This document shows, piece by piece, positions 37,501 to 52,500 of a stretch of 64,000 bases of DNA. The notes under the pieces were generated by a model. It saw only the letters and a list, made by a program, of their open reading frames with translations. It had not been told where the DNA came from and made no database searches. Source of the DNA: Melanocharis versteri (lineage: Eukaryota > Chordata > Aves > Passeriformes > Melanocharitidae). A program made the position numbers and the translations under genes. Location of the stretch: assembly GCA_013397845.1 (NCBI GenBank), contig VZTG01009069.1, forward strand, positions 86,203-150,202. Direction: 5' to 3'. Position 1 is the stretch's first letter; each line of letters opens with the position of its first letter.

Positions 37501-40500
37501 GTTTAACTTACTCATCAATGTCTTGAGCAAAGGGGCAGATGCCCCCTCAGCAAGTTTGCCGATGACACAAAGATGGGAGAAATGGCCAGTACCCCAGAGT
37601 GCTGTGCATTCCCTCAGAGACACCTTGACAGGTTGGAGAGATGGGCAGAGAAGAACTGTCTCAAATTCAACAAAGGGAAATGCAGGGTCCTGCACCTGGG
37701 GAGGAATAACCCCATGCACCAGTACAGGCTGAGGACTGACCTGCTGGAAAGCAGCTCTGTGGAAAAGGACCTGGGGGTCCTGGCAGATGACAAATCGTTC
37801 GTGAGCCAGCAGTGTGCCCTGTGGGCAAGAAGGCCAATGGAATCCTGCAGTGCATTAGGGAGAGCATTGCCAGCAGGTCAGGGAGGTGATCCTGCCCCTC
37901 TGCTGATCCCTGATGAGGCACATCTGGAGTGCTGTGTCCAGCTCTGGGCTCCTCAGGACAAGAGAGACGAGGAGCTCCTGAAGTGGTTCCAGTGGTGGGC
38001 TATGAAGATGATTAAGGGACTGGAGAATCTCTCTTAACAAGAAAAACTGAGGGAGCTGGGCCTGTTCATCCTTGAGGAGAGATGACTGAGAGGGGATCTC
38101 ATCAATATATCTAGGTATCTGAAGGGAGGGTGTTAAGAGGATGGAGCCAGTATCTGCTCAGTGCTAAACAGTAGGACAAGAGGCAGTGAGCAGAAACTGA
38201 TGCACAGGAATTTTCACCTGAATGTGAGGAAGGACTTCTCTCCTGCTTGTGCTAGAAGAGGTTGCTTAGAGAGGTTGTGGAGTCTCCCTCATTGGAGATA
38301 TTCAAGAACTGCCTGGATGCAATCCTGTGCCATGTGCTCTTGGATGACCCTGCTTGAGCAGGGAGGTTGGACCAGATGATCCACTCCCTTCCAGTCTTAC
38401 CCATTCCACGATTCTGGAACAAAAGCTTATTTGAGTAAGAAAATTCCCTGGTTCTATAAACAGACCTCATACTCAGAAGGGAATAATTTAAAACTACTTT
38501 GCTACAGAGTGAGGTAATGAAACATGTATGGATGGTATTCTCAAGGCAACGTTTTCTGGGCAGACAGCAATTCTAAAAGTGTATTTTTTGGAGGTTTTGT
38601 GTTTCGTTTTTTGTTTTTGAGGTGGGTTTTTTTGGTTGGGGGAGCAGAGAGAATGAGAGCTGGTTTTATTAATTTGTTAGTTTGGGTTTTTTTATTCAGT
38701 TGCGTATTTTCCCCAGCTTAGCTTCTTTATATGTAACACTGTTAAGAGCAATGCGAAGAGCACATGCGGTGACGGTAGGTAGGAGTCAGCTGTGGGTAAT
38801 CCTCTATCAATAGCTAATTAAATATCACATCAAGATATCTCATTTTGGCTTTATTCTTATTTATTTTGTGCTTTGAACGTGGTACCATTACTTGAAACAT
38901 ATGTGTGCTTATACAATGTCATTTAATCTATTTTTACTGTATATTCCATTTCTCCACATTGCTTATTTCACAAGTTAAGAACAGTTCTATGGTGAAGGAC
39001 CTATGCTTGGAAAACATCTTTCTTAACAAAAAGAGAGAACTTCTGCTTGTCATTTAAACTCAGGATAACCACTTTGATCCTAAACAAGCAAGCCAAAGAA
39101 AACCGTGTTGAAGTTAAATTATCAGCTTCAATTGTGTTTACAGTATGAACAGTAGCCCTCCAGAGGACTATTAGATGCGATACTGTCTGAATATTAGATT
39201 TTGATTCATTAGTAGAAATAACTGAAAAAAAAAACCCCAAAACCTTGAGGAAAAAACCCCAAAGTTTTCAAAACACATGCTTTCATTTTAATATTATTAT
39301 TGTTTCAATTCAGTGATGTGTTCTTACATATTGTATTGACAGTCATATTAGTGAACAAAGTATGTTTGGTCAAATTACTTATTACCCCTTCGCTGTAACT
39401 AAACTACATAGGGAAATTATGCTCTATTCACATTGACTGTAATTTTAATTCCTAGAGCCATGTACAAAGGAGTCAGTATACTTGCTGAACAAATTCTTTG
39501 TAAGTTTTTGTGATTGTCTTGACTTGTGTATTCTTTGTGGGGAACCATTGAGAACTAACCGCCTTGCTTTGAAAGTTGTTGTAGTTGTCAGGCTGTGCTG
39601 AACTGCTTCCTTTTCTGTGCAATACTTAACTCTTGTTTTTCTAGTGTTACATCAATGTTCATATAATTCAGAAAAATACCGAAATTCTTCAAGGAACTTC
39701 TTCATTGTCTTTAGAGCTTAATATGCAAGCAGTGTTATTGCAGTAAAACAGCAGTGCTATAGGTTAGCCAAATTTGTAGAAGAGTCCAAAACTTACATTA
39801 ACTGGTTGATTAAGTGTTTAGGGAAGCTATGAACAGATTATTAATGGAAAAAACCAAAACAGATTGTACTATCTGGTTTTTGGTTCACTGGTATTCACAT
39901 TCCTCAGTACCAGCTCAGTGAAAATCAGCGCAATACATATAGCCTGAAGTGAGTGGAACTGACATTAACATGGGATTAGGCTGCAGAATTATATTAGCTC
40001 TACCTTTTTTTTTTCAAGAAAAAGGAGGTTTTTACATACGATGGTCACTACCATGTTTCTTCAGTGGATTTTGCACTCTGCATTTTTTTCTCTGCTGCTA
40101 GAGTCACATTGCATCTGAGACCTGTGCCAGCTGAGTAGAAAAAAAAAAGCCAGTTCCAGAAAGGGGAAGGTTGAAATTTCTCCTTCAGTATATGGCTTTA
40201 TGGAAAGATCTAGTGGCCCTTATTTAAGGTCACCAGGATGTGAATGGAATTTCCCATAAAAATGGCCCTCCAATGTGAACCTGAGTATGTAAAAATAGAT
40301 TTTTGGCATGATAAAATAATTACAACATTTCCTAACCACAGCCCAGCACCTGCCAGTGATAGTCGTAATGTCTGCAAAACCTCTGCAATTGTCAAGAAAA
40401 TAATAATTTCAACTTCTTTTTATGGACAGATAATACAGTCTTTAGAACTATAAATTCAAATGACATTCTTTTGCATGTCATTAAATTGAACCTTTCACTG

Positions 40501-43500
40501 TTTCCCTACCTTAGAAAGTAATTTAATTTATGGAGTAAATGGTGATGTGATTAACAAATTATTAATGGCACTTTTTTGATCTGGAATAACATGTTCATAT
40601 TTGCAGAATTTTCAAACTTAACAAAAGCCTCATTTTTTACCTTTACATCAATGAACTAAAAATAGATGGAACATTTAAAGTAAGTGATAGACTATTTAAC
40701 TTCTAGAATTCACAAAGAAATAATTGCAAGTGATGGTCCCAGAAACATACTGGATGTTTGGTCATGCAGCACTTTGCTCTAAAATTCAGATTGCTTTCCA
40801 AAAATGGCATTCTTCTAAATTTAATGAGTAATAAACATTAGATTTTTAAGCCTAAATGTATTTTAATTTTTGTTCTGAGAAAAAATAGTGTTTAAGTTTT
40901 TCGTAAATTACAAAGAGAAATATAAATAGGAATTGTAGTCTAAATTAATTTATTTTTTACCCTCTGTTTACTATCTAGCAACCTGACAAATATAAGTGCA
41001 GTGGCCTAGCTTCCAAAGTGTGTGTTTCCTGTCAGTTTTTGGTAGCACTAAACTCAACAGAAGCAATAACAGTGTAGATTCTAACAGAAGTTTGCTATAA
41101 AGTGTCGTAAACGGAGCACTTCTCTCCACCACCATCAACCCTCATCAGCATTTAAAATGGCTCTGAACTTACTCTGAAAGAAATTCTAAACTTGCTTGAT
41201 TAGGAGCATACCCACTAAAGAAGAGTACGGGTTGGAGGGAAATACTGTCATTGCTTATGATTGCTACTTCTCTGCTTTAATATTTGAATCACAAAATGGG
41301 TTTTATTTTCAATTATTTTCTCAGAAATACACTCTAAGTAGATTTTGACTACAACAGTACTGATTGTCTTCCCAAATACAATATAAAAGAGCATATTAAT
41401 CAGATCAACTAATAAGCATAAAAAGCCCCCTCGGACTTACCTTTGAGCTCTACAAAGCTTGAAAGAACCTGTCGAAATACTGCTGTGGCCCAGAGTGCAA
41501 TTTGTCTGGTGGGGAGAGGGGAGTGCAAGTACAACAAGGGTGGCTGCGTGACAGCAGTCAGGAACATGCCATGCTGGTGAGGTGAGGTGAGGCAGGGCAA
41601 CCCTTCACTGCACGTCTGGAATCCAGCCCAACCAACTCTCTGCTGTCATGGCCCAGCTCTGTCCTTACAGAGTCCACAGAAGTTGCAGTGTTTGTAGTAA
41701 AGTGGGCAGACAGTACTTATTTCTTAATAATTTCAAAGTCTTTGAACCAGTATTTCAGAAGGGTGACTGCTTTCCATAAACCATAGAGACTGTTGCTCTG
41801 TGTATGACGCAACTATTAATTTTTAAAAAGATAGCATCTTCTTATTGCAGTTTTCTACAGTACACTTGGTGAGATGAGAACTGGTAAAGGTCTGTCTTCT
41901 ACAAAATAAAGCAGCAGTATGAAAGTTCCATTAAGAAAAGCATGCTGCTAGAAATGGATCTGATCCTGTCTCCAAATATGTTCACAGTTGCAGTAATTTA
42001 AGAAAACAATGTAAATTCAAATTTTCTGAGCTTATCAGATGTCATTAATTTTTACTTTTGAAAATATAACCAGCTAGGGATCTGAATGTTACAGCTCTTA
42101 CTCCTCTCTTTAGATTTTATATTCAAAAATACTGGATTAAATTAGGAATGAAAAAATCAGACATATCATACAGAACTTCACATGCTCGTCCAGTCAACTT
42201 GTGAGTTTTTTCATTCTTTAATCCTTTATGTATATTTATTCTAGGCTGGTATGTGGTGAAGAGAGACTCAGAAATGTTTCAGTATTGTGTGACTATTTGA
42301 GTGGAATGCCATGATGTTGTCATCTGTTTCCACTTAAAATTTGTAAGGAATCAAGTGCAAATACCTTTGCATAACTTATCCTTGAGGTAAGCGTTGAGGA
42401 TGTGGTATCTACAGGAGATATTTATATAGAAGCAACTGGTGGTGTTTTTTACAAGTACTGCATGGACAACTGGAAGTTTTTCTGTGAGATGGACCAAGTT
42501 CTACCAGTTCTAATATCCCTTTGGGGGGAAGTAAATTGTTTATTGTCATGAGGTGGGGTGGTCTGTGACGGGAGGGAGGACAGAGTCAGATGCTGTTGGT
42601 TTGGTTTACTGATTTTTGGTTGATTTCTTTGGAATCTAAGATTCTCTTCAGTGTGTATCAGCTAGCTTCCAATTAACATTTATTGCTGTGTATGGGTGGA
42701 CATCTATCTAATAGATTATCCATGAGATATGAAAACAAGCACCACTAATTTATGTCCAAAACTTAAGTAGCATTAACCAAATGGCAAGTCATGTACGGGG
42801 GTTGACGGTATTCCACCAGCATGCACACCCGGTGCTGAAAAGCCTTTCTGAGTGTTTTTAAAAAGAAAGGTTGTTTAAATAGCTGTATAATATTTTAAAA
42901 TATCAAGATCTTAAATATGTAGTCTGAAATTTTGTTCAGGTATATCTGTTGGAGTGGTATGAAAGTCATACCCCTCTAGTGCTGTCCTGGACCTCAGCAT
43001 TGGCCTTAGGAAGGTGTGCTTGCTCTCTCCTTCATCTGTTAGCAGTTTAACTCATCTCTTATGAAAAGTGAAAGCTTTTTATCTCAGTGGCTTAACACCT
43101 AGTGGAAAATGTTTGTGACTCAGTTCTTGGCTATGAGTTGCACACCTGCAGCGTGCTGCTGGAAGGCTGGTGCTGAGTGCTGGCCCACTGTTCCTGGAAG
43201 GCAGAACCTCCAGCAGTGAGACCTGGTGTGATCAGATTTGGAGCTGTGGTCCTATGGAGGCAAGGTGGTTCAGCATTCTCCAGGAGTGTAAGAGGAGACT
43301 AAGCTATAGCTGGTATTTTTTAAGTGGCAGTTTCAACTCTGGAGAACACAACAACCCTGTGCAGAGCTACAGGCTTGGGGAAAAGTGGCTGGAAAGCTGC
43401 CCAGTGGAAAGGGACCTGGGTGTGCCAGTTGATAGCTGGATGAACATGGGCCAACAGTCTGCCAACGTGATCAAGAAGGTCTGTGGCATTCCTGGCTTGT

Positions 43501-46500
43501 GTCAGAAATAGTGTGGCCAGCAGGACTAGGGCAGTGACTGTCCCCCTGTACTCAGCACCTCAAATCACGTGTTCAGTTTTGGGCTGCTCACTACAAGAGA
43601 GACATTGAGGTGCTGGAGTGTGTCCAGAGAACACAGCGGAGCTGAGGAAGGGTGTGTAGCACCAGTACGATGAAGAGCAGCTGAGGAAGCTGGAGGTGTT
43701 TAGCCTGGAGACAAAAAGGCTTAGAGGGGACCTTATTGGCTCTCTATAACTGCCTAACAGGAGGAGGTTGTAGTGAGGTGGGTGTCATTCTCTTCTCCTG
43801 AGCAGCAAATGACAGGAAATGGCCTCAAATGGTGCCTGGGTAGGTTTAGATTAGATATTAGGAAAAATTTCTTTACTAGAAGTGTTGTCTGGCATTGGAA
43901 TGGGCTGCCCAGGGCAGTGGTGGAGTCACCATCCCTGGACATCTTTAAAACATATGTAGATGTGGCACTTACAGACTTGGTTTAGTGGTGGATTTAGCAG
44001 TGCTGGATTAACAGTTGGAATTGATGTCTAAGAGGTCTTTTCCAAGGTAAATAATTCTATAGTTCTATGATTTTCCATCTTCATCAGTGTGAATACTGGC
44101 AGTGTAAGGCCCATAAACATAACTTAAATAGGAAAACTTTTGGATGTGTACAGTGGGCAGAATTGCAGACTATATTGCAGAGCATTGAATAAATCACTAA
44201 ATGAGTGATCTTTACTACCATTCTGGACAAAAGAAAAGGAAGTACAACATGTATATTGAGATTTAAAATTCTGAACTGCAATATGTTCAGGGAAAAGCAG
44301 GGGAGGTACCAGATAATTTTTTCTGTGGGAAACCAGAGGCTTGTGTGTTTCACTTTAAACTAAGTTATTCTGAACCCTTGAAGAGCAGTGAAAATCTCTG
44401 CCAGGTCAAAGCAATGGTAGAACATGAATGGTCTCATCTTGATGTTCAAATGGTTGGATTAGTCATGTATATCTTGTTTTTTTAGAGCAGTAATGGATAA
44501 AAGTCAAGGCTTATAATTTTCAGAGTGTGGAGATCAGGGTAAGAGATGATTCAGTAAGAAGTTCCTATTAACCAGAACTGGAGGGGCTGTATTGCATGGA
44601 GAGCAATTGGAGATGGGTGGTATTAGTAGTGTGATGCAGTAAAAAAAATCAGGCTTTAGGAAAGATACTGAAGGATCCAGGCTTTCTGTAGCATTGGACG
44701 TATACTTGAATTACAAAATTCTGATGTTTTTTCCATGCTATTTAGACTAGAACTTTGCACCACAGCAGAAGTTTTCTGAATTGCTTTTCTTCCAAAATGA
44801 AAGGATTTTTATATACCTTTAGCTTTTTTCTCAGTAGCCCTGTAGCACAGCAAAATTACTATGAATTCTATTCTACTGTGAGAAGGAGAACATTGCAGCT
44901 CTTTTAATATCTCAGGTGAGTCTGCAAAGGGTACTTTAGTTGACAAGTGTAGTTAATGATTTGGCCTCATCTGCTTCATCTAGACAGAAGATTTTCTTTA
45001 TCATTGCATTGTCAAATGCTTCATGCACATACGTAACATAAAAGACAAAATTTACTGTTATTCATGTAGTACCAGGACCTATTATTGGTTGTAGTAACAC
45101 TACCAGTGTCAGTGAGAAAAGGTTGTTTCACCTCAGGTTACTCAAGTACAAACTCCACTACTGCTTAAATGGAGGGCTGGGTGCTGTTCTTGTTAAGAGC
45201 ATCTGAAACTTACATCTGTAGATCCATGCTTCAAAGAATAAAAGAACATACTACCTAGAAATAATACTCAGGGACAAGTTCCTTTCATTCAACAAGCCAT
45301 TATTTATGGGTAGTGGTATGGTGAACTTCTGCTAACTTCTACTTGCTGTGCTTTAATATATTATATAGATAAGTCATGTATAATTATGTAGATATAGGTA
45401 TAATATATATATAACTAGTTATGATAACTAATTATGTGTCAAGTATGTATAGAAACCCAAAAAGATATTAAACATAGTACAGAAATATAGATAAAGGTAG
45501 GAATATGAGACCATTCTGTTCATTTTGAGTTAGAAATCCTTCTTCTGAGCAGTTTGCTTTTTAGAAGGAAGCAAATTTTCTTACTTCCTATTTGAATTAA
45601 TTGTTTTCCAAGAAACAATTGGACAATTCTATGTTTTGTCAGGAATCACACCCTAAACAAGGTGTCTTACCCTCAGTGGCAGACTACAGTGTTTTGGAAA
45701 TTTGGAGTTATTTATTAGTTGTAATTATCTTATCAAAACCCCTAAGTGAATGGAGAATTTGATTATGATGGTCTCACACCTAGATTAGAAATAATTGTCT
45801 AAAGAATTATTCTAGTAGCAAAACTGCTGCAGTATAAAACTGGTATAGCTGGGAAAGAAGTGAGGTTGTCTTATTTGAACTGAATAAAATGAAATAGCTC
45901 TTAGCCCTTTTTTAATAGATATAATTGTGTATGTGTATCCTTGTTTCTTCAAGAAAAGATTTTATGTTTTGAATAATATGAAAAGCAAAATGATGAATTT
46001 AAAGGGATGGCAGTGTCTCCTATTGACAGGTACCTATCTCTGTACAGCTGCTGCAGACAACAAAAATATGATTCTTAGATAAACATTGTCAAATAGTGTT
46101 TTAAATTTAACAGGGATTATCCTGAAGGTACTTAGAGTTTCCAGATTCTGTGGGGAAAACTGTCAGAAAGTGGCTAATGATACGTGTTACGTTGCTGATT
46201 TTCTTAAGATCTGCATGGCCTTTTTGTTCCCCCTGTAATTAAAGTACAGTTGTTTTCCACAGCAACAGTCTTTCTAGAGTTTTGGAAAAGACGAAGAGCT
46301 GTATTAACTTATGATTGGGACCTCATAGACTGGGAAGATGAAGAGGTAAGAAGAAACAGGAGTAAACATGTAAAGCCTTGCTATCAGCATGGTTCAAGTC
46401 TCAATACTAATCCATATTGTATGTCAGTCATCTGAGTTTGTCATTCAGATCATATTTGTATTTATAGCACTAATTGCAGAATACAAAGGAATGCTTCAGA

Positions 46501-49500
46501 CTGTACAAGGATACTTTGCCTTTTGCAACTAAAATTTAAAATTCCAAATATAATTCTACATTTATTATAAGTATACTTCAAAAAACTGAGTGGAAATACT
46601 TCCCATACAGAGAACAGGAGCTACTTCTGATGTCAGCACAGATGCCTTTCAGTTCCATGGTTTCTTGTTCTGGAAATTCCTGATCCTGCATAAAAATAGG
46701 ACCAAGAGAAGCAACAAGACAGAAACTAGATTTTGTATCTGTCAGAGAGACATAGCTTATCCTTGAACATTCTGCTATCGGCATCAGCAATAATAAAATT
46801 TTGTTATTCCATAAATCACTAGTCAACATAGCTGTAATTTACCTATACTGGTGATTTAATTGCAGTTTAAGTCAACAGACTTCACTTGTTTTACAGCTTT
46901 CCATAGATGGGTAGATAGAAGTTGGTGGCTTTTAATAAATGCTTTCATAACACAAAAAGCACCATTATAACTGGCCCTAATTTATAGTTATCTTATCAGT
47001 TTTTGCAGACAATCTAGTGTCTAAGAAGTCAGCAATATGACCCATGATTCTTTTTAACACCGTCACATAATGGGGAAGGCTCCTATGGTTTCTGTTCTTT
47101 GCTGGTCTCTGGCACTGCTTCCAAGGATTTTCAAAAGAGCGAATTATTTAGGTATTTCAGTTGAAGCATTATAAAAAATCATTCATATCAGTATAAAGTT
47201 CTACATAATAGCATATGTATGTCTGATTCTTGAGAGAAATAAGTAATTCAACAAATGGAATCTACCCTGTCATTCCAGGAAGAGCTGCGTCCCCAGTTTG
47301 AAGCTAAATATTCCCAAGTGGAAAGAGTAAATCCCATCACAGGAAAACCTGAACCTTTTCAGCCTTTCCCTGATAAGCTCAGTCGACTGATGGTGTCTGT
47401 CTCAGGAATATTCTTCATGGTGATGTTTAATAATATTAGAATTATTGTATTGTAATTCATCTTATTCTCATGTAAATAGTAGCTTAGCATGAGTGCATTC
47501 ATTAAGATTAGTGGATTTACATAATATAGGCAAAACTGCCTAATTGCTTGTTCAGGGATCTCCTTCTTTCACAAGATGGAATATAGTTATATTGTAAAAG
47601 AGCAGTAAAGAAATGTTTTAACTCACCTAGTTTTTTTGTTCTCTCAAATTCCACTTTACAAAACAAATATCAATCTTTAAAACATTTGTTTTATTATTTC
47701 AGTGGATTTGATTTCAGATGTGATTTCTTTTGTTCTAATACCTCTGCTTATAAATACATACCTGTAGATTTCACTGGTCCTTACTGCAGTGTTTGCAGTT
47801 GTGGTGTATCGACTGGTAGCCATGGAGCAGTTTGCTTCTTTCAAGTGGTATTTCATCAAGAAGTATTGGCAGTTTGCAACATCTGGCACTGGAGTCTGTA
47901 TCAATTTTATGATCATCATGTCACTCAATGTTGTAAGTCTTCTGTTCTTTTAAAGGAGCGATTAATTTAAAAGAATAATTTTTACAAGCTTACTGAGTTA
48001 ACTATGTATTAGATATATACATGTTCATGCTTATTCATGTAGCAGTGTCTGAAGCTAGTATTCCAGAGGATTTTTCTCCTCTGATACAATGTTTGTTGAT
48101 GTTTTTCTCTAGTTCCTCCTTAATTTGTCACTGCACATCTTTGCTTATGCCACCAAGTTACAGGGGTACAGATTGCTGCTTTTTACATTTGCGTTTTTTT
48201 AATATTACCTTTTGCAATAGATCTCTAATTGGAACTACATTATTTTCTTGACTAAGAATTTGCTTTCTAGGTTGTTTTTAATTAATGACTTTGGATTCTT
48301 CCCTTTCTTACTAAAATGCAGCTGCGATAGCAGTGTTGCACAGTCCTAGAATCACTGTGATATATGATTTTGGTGTAAGTTTTTTCTGTCGTGTAACAGC
48401 ACGGATTTAATAATTTTCTCTTATAGCATTACACGGATAGAAACTCTATTCTTTCAGCTGCATTATTATTTATCATCTTTCTGTTCCCATGCAAGCACAA
48501 ACAGACAAAAAGGAATAATAACCCAGCAAACATTGGCTTTTCATTCTCTTGAGGAATTGCACTCACTGCAATAAGAAATAATTCTTCCAAACAGAGTCAT
48601 GTATTTATTTCTGTTATTATGTATGATCACTCCACATCATAAAACATATATTCAAGTGAACAAGCAAAGCTATCAAAAATAACTTGCTATTTATAGTATA
48701 CTCAAGGAAATATACTTCAGAGTTGGCAACTGCCTGGGGCTGAGTGTCATTTAAAATAAAGACTGCAGATAGTCAGTATATAGGGAGATAAGTTTTCAGG
48801 ACAAGGCTGATATCCTCAACCAGTATCTGTATTCATGCAAAAGAAAACTGTACTCTGTCAAGGCTTTTTTGCCTACTTTTAGATTACATAAGTCTATTCT
48901 TGAAATTGAGGGATAAACATGTAACTGTTGATTAAGAAAACCGTTGATATGTGAATATTTCTCTTGATCTATTTGTTTTTGTTTTATCTTTATTGTGTAT
49001 TTAATGTACATTTATACATGCTGATATACATTTACATGGATAAAGAGAATGGGACTGGAGGATTTCAATGAAGTCTTTATAAGAAACTATACACATTACA
49101 TAGCTACACCATCTGTCCAGATACCTTGATGCTGTAGAGCAAGAGAATACCATCCTTTTGATGCTTGTTTTCATTCTGGATTTGTCATCACAACAGCCAG
49201 GATGTCCTATGCTTACACCATCTCATTTCTGTTTTAGGTATATGAAAAGGTTGCCTATCTCCTGACAGACCTAGGTATGTAGGTCTTTACTAATGGTATG
49301 GTTCTTGCTGGCTGTGGCGTCTACCTTTATAGTATACTTAATTATTTACCTTTAAAGAAGTGTTTTGGAAACTTTATCTATGAAGTACATTTCCCTAAGC
49401 AAGTGAGAAATATCACAGAAAGAAAATATATTATCATTTCACTGAGGAAATAAAATAAAACTAAAGAATTTATACTTCTACTTTTAATGTTTCATAGTAA

Positions 49501-52500
49501 CATTGAAAAACAGTAATCTTATTTTGGAGCAAAAGTCAAAACATATTCTTTCTTAGCATGCTAAAGGGTTTTTTCCATTTTCCCCAAATGCTTGGGGTTT
49601 TTTTTTTTACTAATTTTTAATTTGATCTTTCATATGGAAAAAAATGGGTTAAGATAAAATTAAGTTGTCCTGGATAAAAATGTTAAGTCATGAATTTTAA
49701 AGTAGCTCCAATTCTGTGACATTAAAATTTTATACTGAAGTGTCTAGTCATGATTCAATCACAGAGATAAAGCTTTCTAGCTTATAGAAAACAAGAAAGT
49801 AAAGACAGAATTTAAGATCTCTGGCCATGTCCATGTGTTACTGTTTAATGTTTCATTTTACATGCTCACTTTTAGCCCATGTCAAAATGTGCAAGTGATC
49901 TTGTCTTGGTTAAGTGCCAGCTGGCTGCTTAAATTCCACAGCTCCCTCTTTTGGTTAAAGTATTAAATGAGGTGCTCAAAACTTTATAGTGCTTCAGGTA
50001 ACAGGCAGTAGAACAGGCTAGAAAAATTCAGAATTTATAGTCAACTTACTCAAATTATTAAAATATTTTAAAGTATTTTTTAATATCAAACTTACTTATA
50101 TTCCTTTTAAAATATATTATATTGCTACAGGTCATAGAATGGGAAAGAAAATAATTTTTTAAGTGTATAAGCAGTTTTTTCCCAAAATACATGAAAGAAT
50201 TTTTTTTCAAAAAAGGTTTCTTGAATTAAACATAATGGAGCAGCTGTTCAAGTGTTAGGTGTTCAAGCTAGGTAGCTCATTCTTCCTAAGGTGTGAGCAT
50301 TAGGTGTTTGAGATAGGTGGTTCATTCTTCTTGCTAAGGTGTTTTACATCAGAAAAGGACACCCTTCTGGGAACAACTGTTCATATGTAAAGCTAGTATC
50401 CTGTGAAGATGCAGGGTGATACAGAGTTCCCAGGTAAGTGTAAAGGAGAGCTGCTTTATTGCAAAAACTAGGCCTTTTAAAGCAGTTAGAATATTATCAG
50501 TTACATAGTTTTAAATCATAACAAACATAATTCATATAACTACTATATACCACGATGTGAACATGTGATGTTTATATAACTTGTTTTTCTGCCTTTAAAT
50601 CAGTAAAGTCACTTTCTCACAGTCTTTTTCTACTTAGCCGAAGTAACAGGCCTGAGCTATGATTTTACAAGGCTTTCTTTCTGTAAGGTTTTACCTATAT
50701 GCAACAGTATCCTGTATATTTCTATCCAAATTTAGTCATCATTAGACCAGAGTAATGAGGTAGTACAAATTTTAACTGACAAATCCAGGCAGTTTACGTT
50801 TACAACTCATATGCTTTACAACTCATGTGCTTTAAAACTTTTATTAATGTACTATATTCCAAGTTCCATACGTCCATCAAAGACGGATTTTGTAAAAATT
50901 AATTTGTAAACATTATCACCAAGTTCTAATTCAGACATAAATAATGTCCTACAAACCTTAAGGAAGGATATCCAAGGCAGTGCAGAACACTTGTAGCCCT
51001 ACTACACGTTTACACAATGCTGTCTTTCCTCATTGAATTATAAACTGGTGCTCCACAAGCATTATGAAAGGGAAGTCTTGAGGATGAAGTAATGGTTTTA
51101 CAGAAGTATTTAGAAGGTGAGAAGCTTGGATGAAACTGGCTTTTAGTTGTCTCTTTCACATCTGCTTTTCTTGGCAACCCCCATCTATTGCTCTACTGAT
51201 TCCATGTGCTTTCAGGTTTTTTGGGGTGTTGGGTTTTGTTTGATTGGTTTGGGTTTTGTTGTTGTTGTTTTTGTTTGGCTGGGTTTTGTGGGGGTTTCTT
51301 TTGTGTTGAGTTTTTTTTCTTTGAAGCAAGATACCTTTAATATTAAGGTAAAAAATTAACACTGGTTTCCCAATTTTTTCATGGAAGTAAAACAGGTATC
51401 TTCCCATAGTAGTATGATTTATTCTGAACCAAGGGGCTTCTATCTTCTGTTTCCACATAGAAACAACACAGTCTGAGCTGAGGTAATGAAAAGAAATCAG
51501 TTGCAACCTGGTGGGGCACCATGACTTAAAACCATCACTTGTTTTCTTAGTGTTGATTGATTTGTGAGCAAACTTACACATAAATCAATTTCGTTTTTGT
51601 TTATATAATGTGTGTTGTGTCTTTCTGAAGAGCACCCTAGAACAGAATCTGAGTGGGAAAACAGCTTTGCCTTGAAAATGTTCCTCTTCCAGTTTGTCAA
51701 TTTGAACAGCTCCATCTTCTACATTGCCTTTTTTCTTGGCAGGTAAGTTATCTTTGCCAATTGCCCTTAAAAGAAAACTTGCACAGAACTGAAAATCTTC
51801 ACTAATTTTATAGATTTGAAGAAAATACAGTGAAAGTTTGAACTGTAAGGTTTAACTACGAGTTGGTTTCTAGGCATAATTAAAACACTAAATATTTCTA
51901 AATGAATGGAAGGGTTGGACCCTTGAAATGTTTACCCATGAAACTAGAGTAAAAATTCTGGTTTTTTTATGGGGGTGTACTTGACTTTCCTACTAAGTAA
52001 GAACTCAGAAGTTTTGAGAATGCAGCCACTTCTTAAATGTGGGTCTGTATTTAGTCCTGTGTTAACAGGCTTTATTAATATTTTCTTGCTTATTCCCCTT
52101 GAGTTACATTTCCAAGAATGCATTTCTGCAAATAGTAAATATTGTCTGGCAGTTCTTATACAAGAGTAGGAAGCAGAAATTCTGGCTTCAATTTTTGTGT
52201 GTATCTTTAGCCTAAAGCATGAGATACAGCACAGATCTAACCTTGCTTCATCTTCAGTTCAATTTTGTTATGGTCACACTTACCATTCCCACAGAACCTA
52301 CAGAATATTTCAGGGTTTTATAGTATAATTTCAGTTCAAGATAGTTTGGGAAAAAACTAACAAAAACAAACAAGCCAAGAAACAAAAAAGCCTAGTAAAG
52401 ACGGTTGGTGATAACATGTTTGTTGCATTCGGTGGTATATTCACCATGCAGTATCAAAATTTCTTTGTGTCATGCTCTCTCCTGTATCTAATAGGACTAG

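Larger units (their letters stand above)
35290..38420 (+). repeat. Degenerate CR1 LINE interrupted by an LTR
   Basis: Plus-orientation CR1 remnant in two blocks, 35290-36431 and 37141-38420. The first block reads endonuclease-like pieces (GVCYRPPDQEKKVDE; LEAASKSQRW) and the linker to the polymerase. After the LTR come MGLDGVHPRVLRELAD, then an internal deletion near 37400. These are followed by RT tail pieces RLERWAEKNCLKFNKGKC and VLHLGRNNPMHQYRL in a 154-codon frame (37573-38037). The 3' end is near GTCTTACCCATTCCACGATTCTGG-like sequence. Many stops show that it is inactive. It lies 0.3-3.4 kb upstream of the MUC15 start. Confidence 0.85.

Noticed and set aside
37573..38037. 154-codon frame as a possible host gene
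   Set aside because: It is the CR1 reverse-transcriptase tail (RLERWAEKNCLKFNKGKC, HLGRNNPMHQYRL).
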